Below are positions 1-7,968 of a DNA stretch of 33,816 nt, one piece after another; the first letter of the stretch is position 1; the number at the start of each line of letters is the position of its first letter. Below the pieces are notes generated by a model, which was given only the letters and a program-made list of their open reading frames with translations, did not search any database and was not told the origin of the DNA. Position numbers and translations under genes: made by a program. The stretch comes from JAAZGD01 sp964489555 (GTDB taxonomy: Bacteria; Bacillota; Clostridia; Peptostreptococcales; Anaerovoracaceae): NCBI GenBank assembly GCA_964489555.1, contig CAZAZF010000014.1, forward strand, positions 1 to 33,816. Direction: 5' to 3'.

Positions 1-35
1 CCAGATGAACCCGTAGGCTTTCGAAGACTAGCTTC

Positions 36-1688
36 TCAAGCCCCTGGATTCATCCATGGGGTCTGCTGACCCATTTCTATTTTCAAAACCGGAATCCCGG
101 ATTTCCCATCATGAATCCAGTGCACCCGATAAGTGCCCTGCTCCCCTTTCACTGTAACGGATTTTCCATTGTCTCGATAAAAACTATCCGGATTGATAGC
201 CCATTGATATCCCGAAATAGGAACGGGGCCACTCTCCAGGTAAACGGATATGCCCATAGTTTGTCCTGGGCCATCCGGTTCAAATTTCGGCCAGGTTTTC
301 TCAAACCCCAGTTTGTCCAGGAACACATCGCTTTGCACCAAATCCTGGTCAAACCAATCCGGGAGCTTAGTATTCTCGGAATATGCTAAGAACTCTACGG
401 CATCCGTGATGGCTATTCTTACTTCCTCCTCCGGCTCCGTCGTAGCTGGTATCAACTGATTCTCTTCTAAAATGTTCTGACTTGTCAATAACCGTTCCAG
501 CCGATCCACCTGGGCGGTCACGGGAAGAGTATAATATCCCACGGCCGGCAAAACGGCAAAAATAGCCAATGCACATGTGACTATCACAATAGGAAGATGG
601 GCTTTTGCCTTTAACAGAATAAGCAGAACGGCGGCAGATGCAGTCAGTAGGAATAGCAGGCCAAAAGAGTATTCCGCCGTCTTAAGCCCGGAGGCATTCA
701 ATTGAACAATCAAGGCCCAAGCCTCAAAGGCAAGAATGACAATGGCCGCCATGGGATACATCTTTTTAAAGAATTTTGCCAAGGCAGTATGGTTTTCCGT
801 CACCATGATATGAAGCCAAATCCCCACCAAGGCGTAAGCAGTAGTGATGCCGGCTAGACGTATAAAGGAAGCTTCTCCCATCCCTGCCAAAATGGTTTTG
901 CCCGCCCAGGCAAGCAACACAAAGGTCAGGGCTGTCATAATGGGAATCATAATATAGACGAAAAGAACTTCGATAAATCGAGGTTGCTTCTCCGCAATCT
1001 CTCTTTTCGGATGGATTTCTCCCTTGCGAAAATCCGGGAAGTAGCCTAGGAAAAATGTATAAACAAGAAATCCGGCAATCGTTCCAATGTACATATATAC
1101 CTTTTCACTCATATCGTTATACAACAGCGCCTGAAAGGCTCCCGCCACGCCGGAAGCGCCGGCCAGAATCACCAAGCCATAGAATAGGGCCACCAAAAAG
1201 GCCTTGTGGGTCATGAATAATGAGCGAGAAAAATTGGAATCTTCTTTGGGATCACGAGCCACCACCATAAATGCCAGTATACTGATGAGCATGGCGGCAA
1301 TTACACGGGCGGAAGCCAACAAAGAAACCTCGTTATACCTTGTACCTAGGTCTCCGGAAGGCTGGCTACCGGAAATATACAATAGCAAAAAAGTGAGGCC
1401 AATTATCACTACGCCAAGGAGATTGGCAGCCCAAAAAGCTTTCTGGGTATTAAACCGGCTTTGGGCCAAGGTGATGGCTGCCAAGCTAAAAAGAGCCCCT
1501 AAGGCAAAGGACCAATGCAAGCAATTAAACAAAAAGTTGTAAGGTTCTTGGTAAGGCCAGTCCAAGTGTATTCGAATAATCGTAACCACCGCAAAGGCCA
1601 GTGCGCTTCCGATGGATACCGGGAACTTCCGAAAAGAATCTGCGGCACCCTGCCATACCCTGGATACCGATTCCATTATATAGTTCAT
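36..1688 (-). CDS. DUF4153 domain-containing polytopic membrane protein
   Basis: A 550-residue integral membrane protein resembling the DUF4153 family, whose biochemical role is not established. The first ~395 residues are a run of about eleven to twelve hydrophobic segments (for example residues 25-40, 60-75, 88-105, 125-143, 163-185 and 345-395). The last ~150 residues are soluble and probably extracytoplasmic, ending near QQTPWMNPGA. The start at 1688 is supported by a G-rich ribosome binding site (AAAGGGGGG) 7 nt upstream; a second in-frame ATG lies four codons later. The gene stands alone: its stop is 35 bases from the window edge, and an extended -10 box lies about 50 bp upstream. Nothing in the sequence gives a substrate. 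Family call fairly secure, function unknown. Confidence 0.8.
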   Translation of the reverse strand: MNYIMESVSRVWQGAADSFRKFPVSIGSALAFAVVTIIRIHLDWPYQEPYNFLFNCLHWSFALGALFSLAAITLAQSRFNTQKAFWAANLLGVVIIGLTFLLLYISGSQPSGDLGTRYNEVSLLASARVIAAMLISILAFMVVARDPKEDSNFSRSLFMTHKAFLVALFYGLVILAGASGVAGAFQALLYNDMSEKVYMYIGTIAGFLVYTFFLGYFPDFRKGEIHPKREIAEKQPRFIEVLFVYIMIPIMTALTFVLLAWAGKTILAGMGEASFIRLAGITTAYALVGIWLHIMVTENHTALAKFFKKMYPMAAIVILAFEAWALIVQLNASGLKTAEYSFGLLFLLTASAAVLLILLKAKAHLPIVIVTCALAIFAVLPAVGYYTLPVTAQVDRLERLLTSQNILEENQLIPATTEPEEEVRIAITDAVEFLAYSENTKLPDWFDQDLVQSDVFLDKLGFEKTWPKFEPDGPGQTMGISVYLESGPVPISGYQWAINPDSFYRDNGKSVTVKGEQGTYRVHWIHDGKSGIPVLKIEMGQQTPWMNPGA

Positions 1689-1735
1689 GGTGTTACCCCC
1701 CCTTTGTACTCTTCTACCAGCATACTGTATACCCT

Positions 1736-1744
1736 ATTATATCA
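1736..1744 (-). promoter_or_regulatory. Extended -10 promoter of the DUF4153 gene
   Basis: The minus strand reads TGATATAAT here, a perfect TATAAT with the TGn extension, about 48 bp before the ATG at 1688. No good -35 hexamer is visible 16-18 bp further upstream, as is usual for extended -10 promoters. Confidence 0.55.
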
Positions 1745-1802
1745 CTTGCCTTGCTGCTATTATCATTTTTGCACAAAATACTGCCTGACCATTCTCCAAT
1801 AT

Positions 1803-1826
1803 AAAAGCCCTTGAATATTCAAGGGC
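1803..1826 (-). terminator. Rho-independent terminator after the CPBP protease gene
   Basis: A perfect 20-bp palindrome, GCCCTTGAATATTCAAGGGC (1807-1826), is followed on the minus strand by TTTTATAT. It lies 18 bp past the stop of the protease gene at 1845. Confidence 0.8.
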
Positions 1827-1844
1827 CCATGCAGAAATTCCCCG

Positions 1845-2747
1845 TTACATTATCGACTCTTTTGCAAATACCCGATCAAATATCAATAAACCAATGACCG
1901 CAATTAGCATCGCCATGAACCCCGATACTCCCGTGACTCCTACCGTTAAATCATTTCCTCCATCAATGACCAATATAGATAATCCCATAGTACCGTTGAT
2001 GGATCCGTGCATAACGGCGGCCGCAATGACAGAGTTGGCTTTTATCCTTACATAACTTATAAGGGGGGAAAGAAGGAGCGTAAAGATTACCATCATGAAA
2101 ACGCCCGCTACGGGATTCTCCGGATAATTATGTCCTTGGAGAATCAACGGGGCATGCCAAACTCCCCAGATAAGGCCAATCACCACCGATGACTTCCAAA
2201 AACCCATGTAGGAAATCTCCTTTTGAAGAAATCCCCGCCAACCCAATTCCTCCCCAAATCCGGCTACCGCATTGACGGTAATACCCGCCAATAGTCCTTG
2301 CACCAAACCAATCCAGATGGGATGAACCGGGGACATGGAAATCTGGTTTTCCATTTCCTCCACTTCTTCCGGTGTTAAAATCCCGCTAAATCTCTCGAAC
2401 ATTCCATCCATGGAAGAGGAGTATTCTACTCCTGGCAGCAATAGACTAATCCCCAGTGTAAGAAATGCAATCACCGGAGGTAATAGCCATGCCACCAGAA
2501 ACCACCGATTCATCTGAAACGAAATCCCCAGTGGCTTCCGAATGGGCTCTTTATATACCATCTTCTGTAATCCCAATGCAACTGCCATGGGAATAAACAT
2601 GTAGAGTGTGGCCACAATGAGTGAGCCGGGCATGACCCACTGCCCACCCAATGCAAAATATAACAAGGCCAATAGATAGTTCAGAAAAAATACGATCCCG
2701 ATAAAAGTGATTGCCCTTCTCAGGTTCCTCTTCATACTCTTGTTCAT
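1845..2747 (-). CDS. CPBP family intramembrane metalloprotease (CAAX/ABI family)
   Basis: A 300-residue membrane protein of the CPBP (CAAX protease and bacteriocin-processing, Abi/Rce1) family. The three signature motifs are present: EELGWRGFL near residue 166 (glutamates and arginine), WGVWHAPL near 195 (histidine) and MHGSING near 244 (histidine). These are the presumed metal-binding/catalytic residues of intramembrane glutamate proteases. About eight hydrophobic segments surround them. Family members process prenylated or signal-like peptides, or confer bacteriocin self-immunity; no substrate is visible here. The GGAGG immediately before the annotated ATG leaves no spacer, so translation may begin at the second methionine (2735), 12 nt from the same GGAGG. 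It lies 28 bp after the AraC-type regulator and is probably co-transcribed with it. Confidence 0.87.
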   Translation of the reverse strand: MNKSMKRNLRRAITFIGIVFFLNYLLALLYFALGGQWVMPGSLIVATLYMFIPMAVALGLQKMVYKEPIRKPLGISFQMNRWFLVAWLLPPVIAFLTLGISLLLPGVEYSSSMDGMFERFSGILTPEEVEEMENQISMSPVHPIWIGLVQGLLAGITVNAVAGFGEELGWRGFLQKEISYMGFWKSSVVIGLIWGVWHAPLILQGHNYPENPVAGVFMMVIFTLLLSPLISYVRIKANSVIAAAVMHGSINGTMGLSILVIDGGNDLTVGVTGVSGFMAMLIAVIGLLIFDRVFAKESIM

Positions 2748-2775
2748 CCTCCGATTTTCTTGAACTTACGCACGC

Positions 2776-3633
2776 CTATTTTTTCGTAATGGGCAGCCAA
2801 ACTTCGCTTCTATAGTCCGGCGACTGGGTATCCGACGTGGGATACACTTCTATATCCAGATCCTCTGCGTATTCGTAGCCAGATGTAGGCAGCCACTCTG
2901 TGACAATCCGCTTCTGAAGCTCTTGCATAGCATTCGGCATGGGACCGATACATTCAAATACCGCCCACATGGCTTCCGGCACTTCATACTCCGCCATATT
3001 GGTGGGAACCGGTTGGTCCGATGCGGCGGCAATGTAGTAATCAAAGTCTTTGCCATTCATGGAAGCACTGACTCCCAACACTCCTGAGGGTTCCCGGTTG
3101 GACAATTTGCAGATTTCTTCAAACATCCCGTTCTGAAACACCTCGCCCCAAAACTGTGGAATTTCTTTAAAGTTTTCTTCCACGTTCAAATTAAAATGTT
3201 TTTTGGCCCCCACGATGCGAAATGCTTCTTTCTTCTCAATTTTGTAATTCATTTCTACCTCTCCTTTAATTGAAATCAAGAAGGTCATACGTGGATAAGC
3301 TCTCAGATGAATCCCGTCATTTCTTGCCTCAGAGGGCGGTGCCCCTTGAATGCTCTGAAACGCTCTGGAGAACGAGGTGGGCGAATCATACCCATACTTC
3401 AATGCTAAATCTACAATCTTGATATCGCTGTTTTGCAGCTCAAATGCCGCCAACGTCATCCGCCTGCGCCGAATGTATTCCGCCAACGAAACCCCGGCTA
3501 TATAGGAAAACATTCTCTGGAAGTGAAAGGTGGAGCAGCACGCAATTTTTGCGGCCTGTTCATAATCGATTTCACCATCCAAATGATCCTCAATATAGCT
3601 GACGGATTGATTGAATCTTTCTAGCCACTCCAT
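2776..3633 (-). CDS. AraC family transcriptional regulator with GyrI-like effector domain
   Basis: A 285-residue regulator in two parts. Residues 1-105 are an AraC/XylS double helix-turn-helix (first helix set around YEQAAKIACCSTFHFQRMFSYIAGVSLAEYIRRRR, second around IVDLALKYGYDSPTSFSRAFQSIQGAPPSEAR). Residues ~127-285 are a GyrI-like/Bacterial effector-binding domain (MNYKIEKKEAFRIVGAKK... through EVWLPITKK). This architecture is typical of regulators sensing small lipophilic or cationic compounds. The start is set by AAGGAG 8 nt before the ATG. The CPBP protease gene follows 28 bp later, so the regulator may control its own operon. The ligand cannot be read from the sequence. Confidence 0.88.
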   Translation of the reverse strand: MEWLERFNQSVSYIEDHLDGEIDYEQAAKIACCSTFHFQRMFSYIAGVSLAEYIRRRRMTLAAFELQNSDIKIVDLALKYGYDSPTSFSRAFQSIQGAPPSEARNDGIHLRAYPRMTFLISIKGEVEMNYKIEKKEAFRIVGAKKHFNLNVEENFKEIPQFWGEVFQNGMFEEICKLSNREPSGVLGVSASMNGKDFDYYIAAASDQPVPTNMAEYEVPEAMWAVFECIGPMPNAMQELQKRIVTEWLPTSGYEYAEDLDIEVYPTSDTQSPDYRSEVWLPITKK

Positions 3634-3681
3634 AGTATCAACTCCTTGTAAGATAAGTATAAGAGGTAATCACGGTACTGT

Positions 3682-3710
3682 CCTCTCAATCTGTGCACAA
3701 AAATGAGAGG
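3682..3710. repeat. Inverted repeat between serine hydrolase and AraC regulator genes
   Basis: CCTCTCA at 3682-3688 is matched by TGAGAGG at 3704-3710, and the loop contains the palindrome GTGCAC. No T-run follows on either strand, so it is not a clear terminator. It lies ~50-80 bp upstream of the AraC-type gene and just past the serine hydrolase stop, and could be an operator for the regulator. Confidence 0.35.
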
Positions 3711-3714
3711 TACA

Positions 3715-5238
3715 TTAAGTCCTATTCGTAGATATCCTTTTCTCCCGAGAATCCGTTTCTGGAAATAGTATAGATAATAGTAATGCCAAGGAAAAAACAA
3801 CGATGGAATAAATCAACCAGTCAAAAGCCAAAGGGAATATAGAAGATAAAAACAGGTACGGCTGATTTGAGCTCCAGACCACTGCGAAAACCATTCCCAA
3901 ACCCAACCCCAATTTCACACTTCGGGTTACCATGGCTTGCTTGGACAATATGGTAAACGAACGGTGCCTTCGGTAAACACCATTGCCTGTTCGATACAAT
4001 AGAGCCATCGACCCAATGGCAATCAAACCGATGACAACCCACATACCCACCACTCCCCATAGGATTTTACTCATCCCGACTTGGGAAGCTAGGGACCATC
4101 GGGACCAGTCTTTCAAAACAGAAGAAATTAAGGGCCAGCTTCTTTGGCTATTGGTTAAAATAACAATAGCTTCTCCTTCTTCCGGGAAAGAATGGAAATG
4201 GGTCATCCATCCGTGTCCCTGTCCTCCATGGAATACAGCCTTTTTGCCCTCCGGAGTATTTTCAATGAAATACCCCAGCCCATAGCCCTCCGCCACCATT
4301 CCATAGATTCCCGAAATGTCCATAACAGGCGTATACATTTCTTCCATTGACGAAGGTCGAAGCACCCGGCTCTCCGTTAATTTGCTCTCCTCCATTCCGG
4401 CCATGACAAAACACGCCACATCCTCAACATTGGAAAACATCCCTCCAGAACCTTTCTCTGAATACACATATAAAGGAACCGGGGCTCCTTGTAAATCATA
4501 TCCCATCGGTACTTCCGGGTCTATATCTTCACTCCATTCGAAGCGGGCGCTATTCATGCCCAGGGGTTCCAAAACCTCTTCCTCCATATAATCAGAAAAC
4601 TTTACTCCCGTTACTTCTTCGATGAGCAATTCCAACAAATTGAATCCCACATTGGAGTATTCAAAGGCGGTCCCCGGATCTCGAACCAATTTCGCCTGTC
4701 GAGACAAACTGTTTTCTAAACTGGGGATGGAATCTTCCGGAGAATATTCCAAACCAATGGTTCCCAAAGGCATCCCACTACTATGGCTTAACAATTGCCG
4801 GATGGTGATATCTTCCTCTGAAAATCGGCTTTTCGGAATTGCCCAGCTCGTGAGGTATTGATGAACCGGCTCATCCAATTGAATTTGACCATTCTCCAAC
4901 AATTTCATAACGCCCCATGCGGTAACAGACTTCGAGATGGACTCCACACGACATACAGTATCTACCGTCATTTTCCGCCCAGCTGCCACATCCGCATATC
5001 CATAAGCATTGGACCAAACCATCTCTCCGCCATGAATCAGCGCAATGCTGACCCCCGGGATTTCGTAGTTTCCCATAATTCTTGTAATCCGTTCATCCAA
5101 GTATGCGGTGAATTCACCAACGGATGCTTCATTATTCGGTCTTTTCACACCGTAGGAATCGTTCAGATACACGATGAATGCTAAAATAAGAGCTACAACT
5201 AATACGAAAATGGTTAGCCATTTTTTGCTGGTTTTCAC
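3715..5238 (-). CDS. Membrane-anchored serine hydrolase, class C beta-lactamase family
   Basis: A 507-residue protein of the beta-lactamase/transpeptidase-like family (Beta-lactamase, Pfam class C/EstB type). An N-terminal hydrophobic anchor (residues 8-24) is followed by the catalytic domain with SISK at 100-103 (nucleophilic Ser100, Lys103), YSN at 194-196 and HGGQGHG at 337-343 replacing the KTG motif. The C-terminus adds three hydrophobic segments (about 390-412, 436-458, 465-492), giving a tethered extracellular enzyme. Family members act as D-amino peptidases, esterases or penicillin-interacting proteins; the HGG third motif argues against a classical beta-lactamase. It starts at a GTG preceded by AAGGGAG at 5-6 nt. 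It is monocistronic, with a plausible promoter (TTGTGT-17-TATGGT) ~30-60 bp upstream. Confidence 0.85.
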   Translation of the reverse strand: MKTSKKWLTIFVLVVALILAFIVYLNDSYGVKRPNNEASVGEFTAYLDERITRIMGNYEIPGVSIALIHGGEMVWSNAYGYADVAAGRKMTVDTVCRVESISKSVTAWGVMKLLENGQIQLDEPVHQYLTSWAIPKSRFSEEDITIRQLLSHSSGMPLGTIGLEYSPEDSIPSLENSLSRQAKLVRDPGTAFEYSNVGFNLLELLIEEVTGVKFSDYMEEEVLEPLGMNSARFEWSEDIDPEVPMGYDLQGAPVPLYVYSEKGSGGMFSNVEDVACFVMAGMEESKLTESRVLRPSSMEEMYTPVMDISGIYGMVAEGYGLGYFIENTPEGKKAVFHGGQGHGWMTHFHSFPEEGEAIVILTNSQRSWPLISSVLKDWSRWSLASQVGMSKILWGVVGMWVVIGLIAIGSMALLYRTGNGVYRRHRSFTILSKQAMVTRSVKLGLGLGMVFAVVWSSNQPYLFLSSIFPLAFDWLIYSIVVFSLALLLSILFPETDSREKRISTNRT

Positions 5239-5516
5239 CTAATCTCCCTTTCTATGGTCCAAACCGGTACTTTTTGTTTATATGATATATTTTACCATAA
5301 CCGTTTATTCTTGTTGACACAATTATACAAGTTTGCCCTGCCAATCCTTTTCCCTTAAAATATACTTCACTTTTGCAACTAGAAAATATTCCATAATTTT
5401 CATAAATTATACAGAAGAAGATTTTACTAGAACACAAAACTAACATATCGGCAAATTTGCACCCACTCACCTGCCACGTATTTTTTATTCGGCCAGCAAC
5501 AATTGATATCATAAAA

Positions 5517-5555
5517 ATCACCTCCAAAGAAACCGTCGGTTTCTTTGGAGGTGAT
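5517..5555 (-). terminator. Terminator of the ureohydrolase/TRAP receptor operon (39-bp palindrome)
   Basis: Two perfect 19-bp arms (5517-5535 and 5537-5555) flank a single central base; the minus strand continues with TTTTAT. It lies ~100 bp past the stop of the TRAP receptor gene and is the only strong terminator there. The rest of the 420-bp gap 5239-5658 holds no convincing gene. The distal arm contains GGAGGTGA, a perfect Shine-Dalgarno, in front of ATG at 5512 (see findings). Confidence 0.75.
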
Positions 5556-5658
5556 AAGAGTGAGAAGTCGCGTAGTATTATTTAGCGAGAAAATTCTTGG
5601 GCTTCTGTACCGTACCAATAACTACCATTTTCTCGAGTTCATTTATTCACTGAATGGC

Positions 5659-6675
5659 TTACTTCGCATAGGATAGCACTAAATCCATAACATCATCTCC
5701 AAGTTTAGCTCTGTAAGATTCATAAAGAGGTGCTACGGAATCCTGAAATGCTTTAACCCCATCTGCCTCTAAGTAGTTCACTTCTGTTCCATCCGCCGCA
5801 ATTGATTCAATATAACCGGCTTCTGCAGCAGACTCTTCTTCTCTTTGCCAATCCTGTAGATACATGGTAGCCCCTTCTCGAATAATATTCTGATACTCTT
5901 CATCTAGGCCATAGAAGAAGTCAGCACTAATAATAATCGGGCAGTTAGAATAAACGTGCTGGGTAACGCTAAAGTACTTGAGAACTTCATTGAATTTGGA
6001 TTCATAAGTCAAAGCGGGAGGATTGTCTTGTCCGTCAACAACTCCTTGCTGAAGAGCGGTATATACTTCACCATAACCCATAGGGGTAGGATTTGCACCC
6101 ATCATTTTAAACATGTCAATGTACAATGTGGAATCCATAACTCTGAACTTGATACCACTCATATCCACTGGCGAATTGATAGGACGTACATTGTTAGACA
6201 TACAACGAGCCCCATCGTACTGGAAGCCCAAGCCTACAAATCCATATTCTTCTAGCCATTGGCTCAACATTTCACCGAATTCTCCAGTGAAAGCAGCGTC
6301 CATTTTCTCTTTTGAATCAAAAAGATATGGCAAGTTCATAACAGCAAATTTTTCGTCATAGGCCGTGAATACTGCAGAAGCGGGCATGGTCATCTGAACC
6401 GTCCCTAAAGCAATTGATTCTACCACATCACTATCATCGCCCAGTTCCCCATTGGGATAAATTTCCAGCACTAATACACCCTCTGATTCCGCAGCGATAT
6501 ACTCGCCAAACTTAACTAGAGACTGATTGACCGATCCACTTTCCACTAAAACGTGAGCGGCTTTGATAACTATAGTCTCTGCATTTCCCTCTTCATTTTC
6601 TACTCCGCCCCCACCACATGCTGTCACAGAAAATACCATGACTATCACAAGCAATACCACTAAAAATTTCTTCAT
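5659..6675 (-). CDS. TRAP transporter solute-binding lipoprotein, DctP family
   Basis: A 338-residue periplasmic-type binding protein of the TRAP DctP family, here a lipoprotein: the signal peptide ends in a lipobox with the lipidated Cys at residue 20 (FSVTAC). The carboxylate-binding region typical of the family is visible around GIKFRVMDSTLYIDMFKMMGANPTPM (conserved Arg in KFR) and ALQQGVVDGQDNPP. TRAP receptors capture carboxylic acids or related solutes for a DctQ/DctM sodium-driven permease. No DctQ or DctM gene lies beside it, so the permease must be elsewhere or lost. It starts with a strong GAGGAGG 7 nt upstream and follows the agmatinase-family gene by 126 bp, probably sharing its sigma-54 promoter. 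Substrate unknown; a guanidino or amino acid derived carboxylate is a reasonable guess. Confidence 0.88.
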   Translation of the reverse strand: MKKFLVVLLVIVMVFSVTACGGGGVENEEGNAETIVIKAAHVLVESGSVNQSLVKFGEYIAAESEGVLVLEIYPNGELGDDSDVVESIALGTVQMTMPASAVFTAYDEKFAVMNLPYLFDSKEKMDAAFTGEFGEMLSQWLEEYGFVGLGFQYDGARCMSNNVRPINSPVDMSGIKFRVMDSTLYIDMFKMMGANPTPMGYGEVYTALQQGVVDGQDNPPALTYESKFNEVLKYFSVTQHVYSNCPIIISADFFYGLDEEYQNIIREGATMYLQDWQREEESAAEAGYIESIAADGTEVNYLEADGVKAFQDSVAPLYESYRAKLGDDVMDLVLSYAK

Positions 6676-6700
6676 TTTATTCCTCCTCTTCTATTTCTTG

Positions 6701-6719
6701 GTAGTGCATAATACACTAC
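6701..6719. repeat. Inverted repeat upstream of the TRAP receptor gene
   Basis: GTAGTG (6701-6706) and CACTAC (6714-6719) with a 7-nt loop sit 26 bp before the receptor start. It may help set receptor levels relative to the upstream enzyme, or be a regulator site; the TAGTGC core also occurs in the 7898-7916 palindrome. Confidence 0.3.
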
Positions 6720-6801
6720 TATCTACTTATTTAATATTTAATTTTGATGAACTTCTTGGCACTTCTAAATAAGCAATCCCTGTTTTCCCCCACAACTTCT
6801 C

Positions 6802-7767
6802 TCACGCCTTTTCTTCCAACTCCATTTTTTTATTGTATGCAATGATAGATAGGAATTCAAAAATAAGTCCTGATGCAGCATATGCTGTTATCTCACCACT
6901 GTCGTATGTCGGGAGCACTTCTACCATGTCAAAGGCAACGCAATTTAATCCGATTAAGCTCTCTCTTAGGAGCTGCATGGCTTCCCACGTGGTAAATCCT
7001 CCGATTTCAGGTGTCCCAGTCCCCGGCGCATACGCGGGATCTAAAAAATCAATATCAAATGTAATAAAGACTGGTGCGTCGCCCACTCTATTCTTTATAA
7101 TTTGTGCTACCTCCTGCACCCCTTTATTGTGAAGATCACTCCCCGTAATCACTTCCAGCCCTAAGTTTCTAGAAACAGACAAGTCATCTTTTGAGACACC
7201 GGGGCCCCTTATCCCAACTTGTATGGAATGATCTGTAAGAATACATCCCTCTTCAATCGCTCTTACAAAAGGATTGGCATGGGTATATTTTAATCCCATT
7301 GTTGTGTCCCAGGTGTCTGTATGAGAATCAAAATGCACCATGGCAACAGGGCCTATAGTATCTTTCAATGCTCTTAATTCACCTAAAGAAATAGAATGAT
7401 CACCGCCAAGGCATATGGGAATCACATTTGCTTCGAGTAATGATACCAATTCATTTTTCATTCGAGCATACGATTCGTGAATATCTCCTGGAATAACAGA
7501 AACATCCCCATAATCGATTGCCGAACAATATTTAAATATATCTACATCTAAGTCGTGATTATATAATCTCAGCAACAAAGAGGCTTCTCGAATAGAACTT
7601 GGCCCCAATCGCTGCCCCGTCCTGTAAGTCGTGCCCGTGTCAAAGGGAACCCCTAAAATTGCCACATTCACATTTTCAAGCTCTTTTGTCTCTGTCAATC
7701 TCATAAAAGTTCTGTTGCCGCAAAATCTAGGCGAGTTGCTGCCATCCTTTGGTCTATAGTTTTCCAT
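6802..7767 (-). CDS. speB: Agmatinase-family ureohydrolase
   Basis: A 321-residue ureohydrolase (arginase/agmatinase superfamily), a cytosolic binuclear manganese enzyme that splits a guanidino compound into urea and an amine. Metal ligands are evident in GGDHS (about residue 121), HFDSHTD (about 144-150, variant of DAHxD) and DIDFLDPAYAPGTGTPE (about 228-244). The length is typical of agmatinases. Related enzymes use agmatine, guanidinobutyrate or other guanidino acids, and the exact substrate cannot be assigned from sequence. The ATG is preceded by AAAGGAG at 6 nt. It is the first gene after a well-formed -24/-12 promoter and is followed by a TRAP solute-binding protein gene, suggesting joint uptake and degradation of a guanidino or carboxylate substrate as nitrogen or carbon source. 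Confidence 0.85.
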   Translation of the reverse strand: MENYRPKDGSNSPRFCGNRTFMRLTETKELENVNVAILGVPFDTGTTYRTGQRLGPSSIREASLLLRLYNHDLDVDIFKYCSAIDYGDVSVIPGDIHESYARMKNELVSLLEANVIPICLGGDHSISLGELRALKDTIGPVAMVHFDSHTDTWDTTMGLKYTHANPFVRAIEEGCILTDHSIQVGIRGPGVSKDDLSVSRNLGLEVITGSDLHNKGVQEVAQIIKNRVGDAPVFITFDIDFLDPAYAPGTGTPEIGGFTTWEAMQLLRESLIGLNCVAFDMVEVLPTYDSGEITAYAASGLIFEFLSIIAYNKKMELEEKA

Positions 7768-7818
7768 TGAAATCTCCTTTGTTCATCGATGCTAGATGTT
7801 AATTTTATTGGTATAACA

Positions 7819-7836
7819 TTGCATTAATCATGCCAA
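7819..7836 (-). promoter_or_regulatory. Sigma-54 (-24/-12) promoter of the ureohydrolase/TRAP receptor genes
   Basis: The minus strand reads TTGGCATGATTAATGCAA. The GG of -24 and GC of -12 are exactly 10 bp apart, matching the TTGGCACnnnnnTTGCA pattern with two mismatches. The expected transcript starts near 7809, ~42 nt before the ATG at 7767. The adjacent enhancer-binding protein gene makes this highly plausible. Confidence 0.8.
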
Positions 7837-7841
7837 TAAAT

Positions 7842-7887
7842 AAAAAAAGCCAAAACAACTGTTTTTCAACAAAGTTTTGGTTTTTTT
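7842..7887. terminator. Bidirectional terminator between the sigma-54 activator and its target operon
   Basis: CCAAAAC (7850-7856) pairs with GTTTTGG (7874-7880). A run of seven T follows on both strands (7881-7887 on plus, complement of 7842-7848 on minus). It would end the transcript of the activator gene (stop at 7969) before the sigma-54 promoter. Confidence 0.6.
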
Positions 7888-7897
7888 ATTTCGTATT

Positions 7898-7916
7898 TAG
7901 TGCTTTTCTAGTACTA
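7898..7916. promoter_or_regulatory. Candidate activator site 1 (upstream activating sequence)
   Basis: TAGTGCT and AGTACTA around a 5-nt centre form a near-perfect palindrome (one mismatch) about 98 bp upstream of the expected transcription start. Its GTGCT/AGTAC core resembles the second palindrome at 7936-7957. The spacing is normal for an enhancer-binding protein site. Confidence 0.45.
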
Positions 7917-7935
7917 TTATGCTATTTTAAGATAT

Positions 7936-7957
7936 ATGTGCTACCTTTTAAGCACAT
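7936..7957. promoter_or_regulatory. Candidate activator site 2 (upstream activating sequence)
   Basis: ATGTGCT and AGCACAT are perfect 7-bp arms around 8 nt, with no T-run on either strand. It lies ~137 bp upstream of the expected sigma-54 transcription start and 12 bp past the activator gene stop. Shared GTGCT half-sites with 7898-7916 suggest two binding sites for the same dimeric Fis-type HTH. Confidence 0.45.
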
Positions 7958-7968
7958 TACCACTATGC

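Noticed and set aside
5252..5527. 91-codon open frame in the gap before the serine hydrolase
   Set aside because: No recognisable domain; its start lies inside the terminator palindrome. Mentioned only as a curiosity in the findings.
6755..6775. TTGGCAC...GCA on the plus strand as a second sigma-54 promoter
   Set aside because: The spacing between GG and GC is 13 instead of 10 bp and it points away from any gene.
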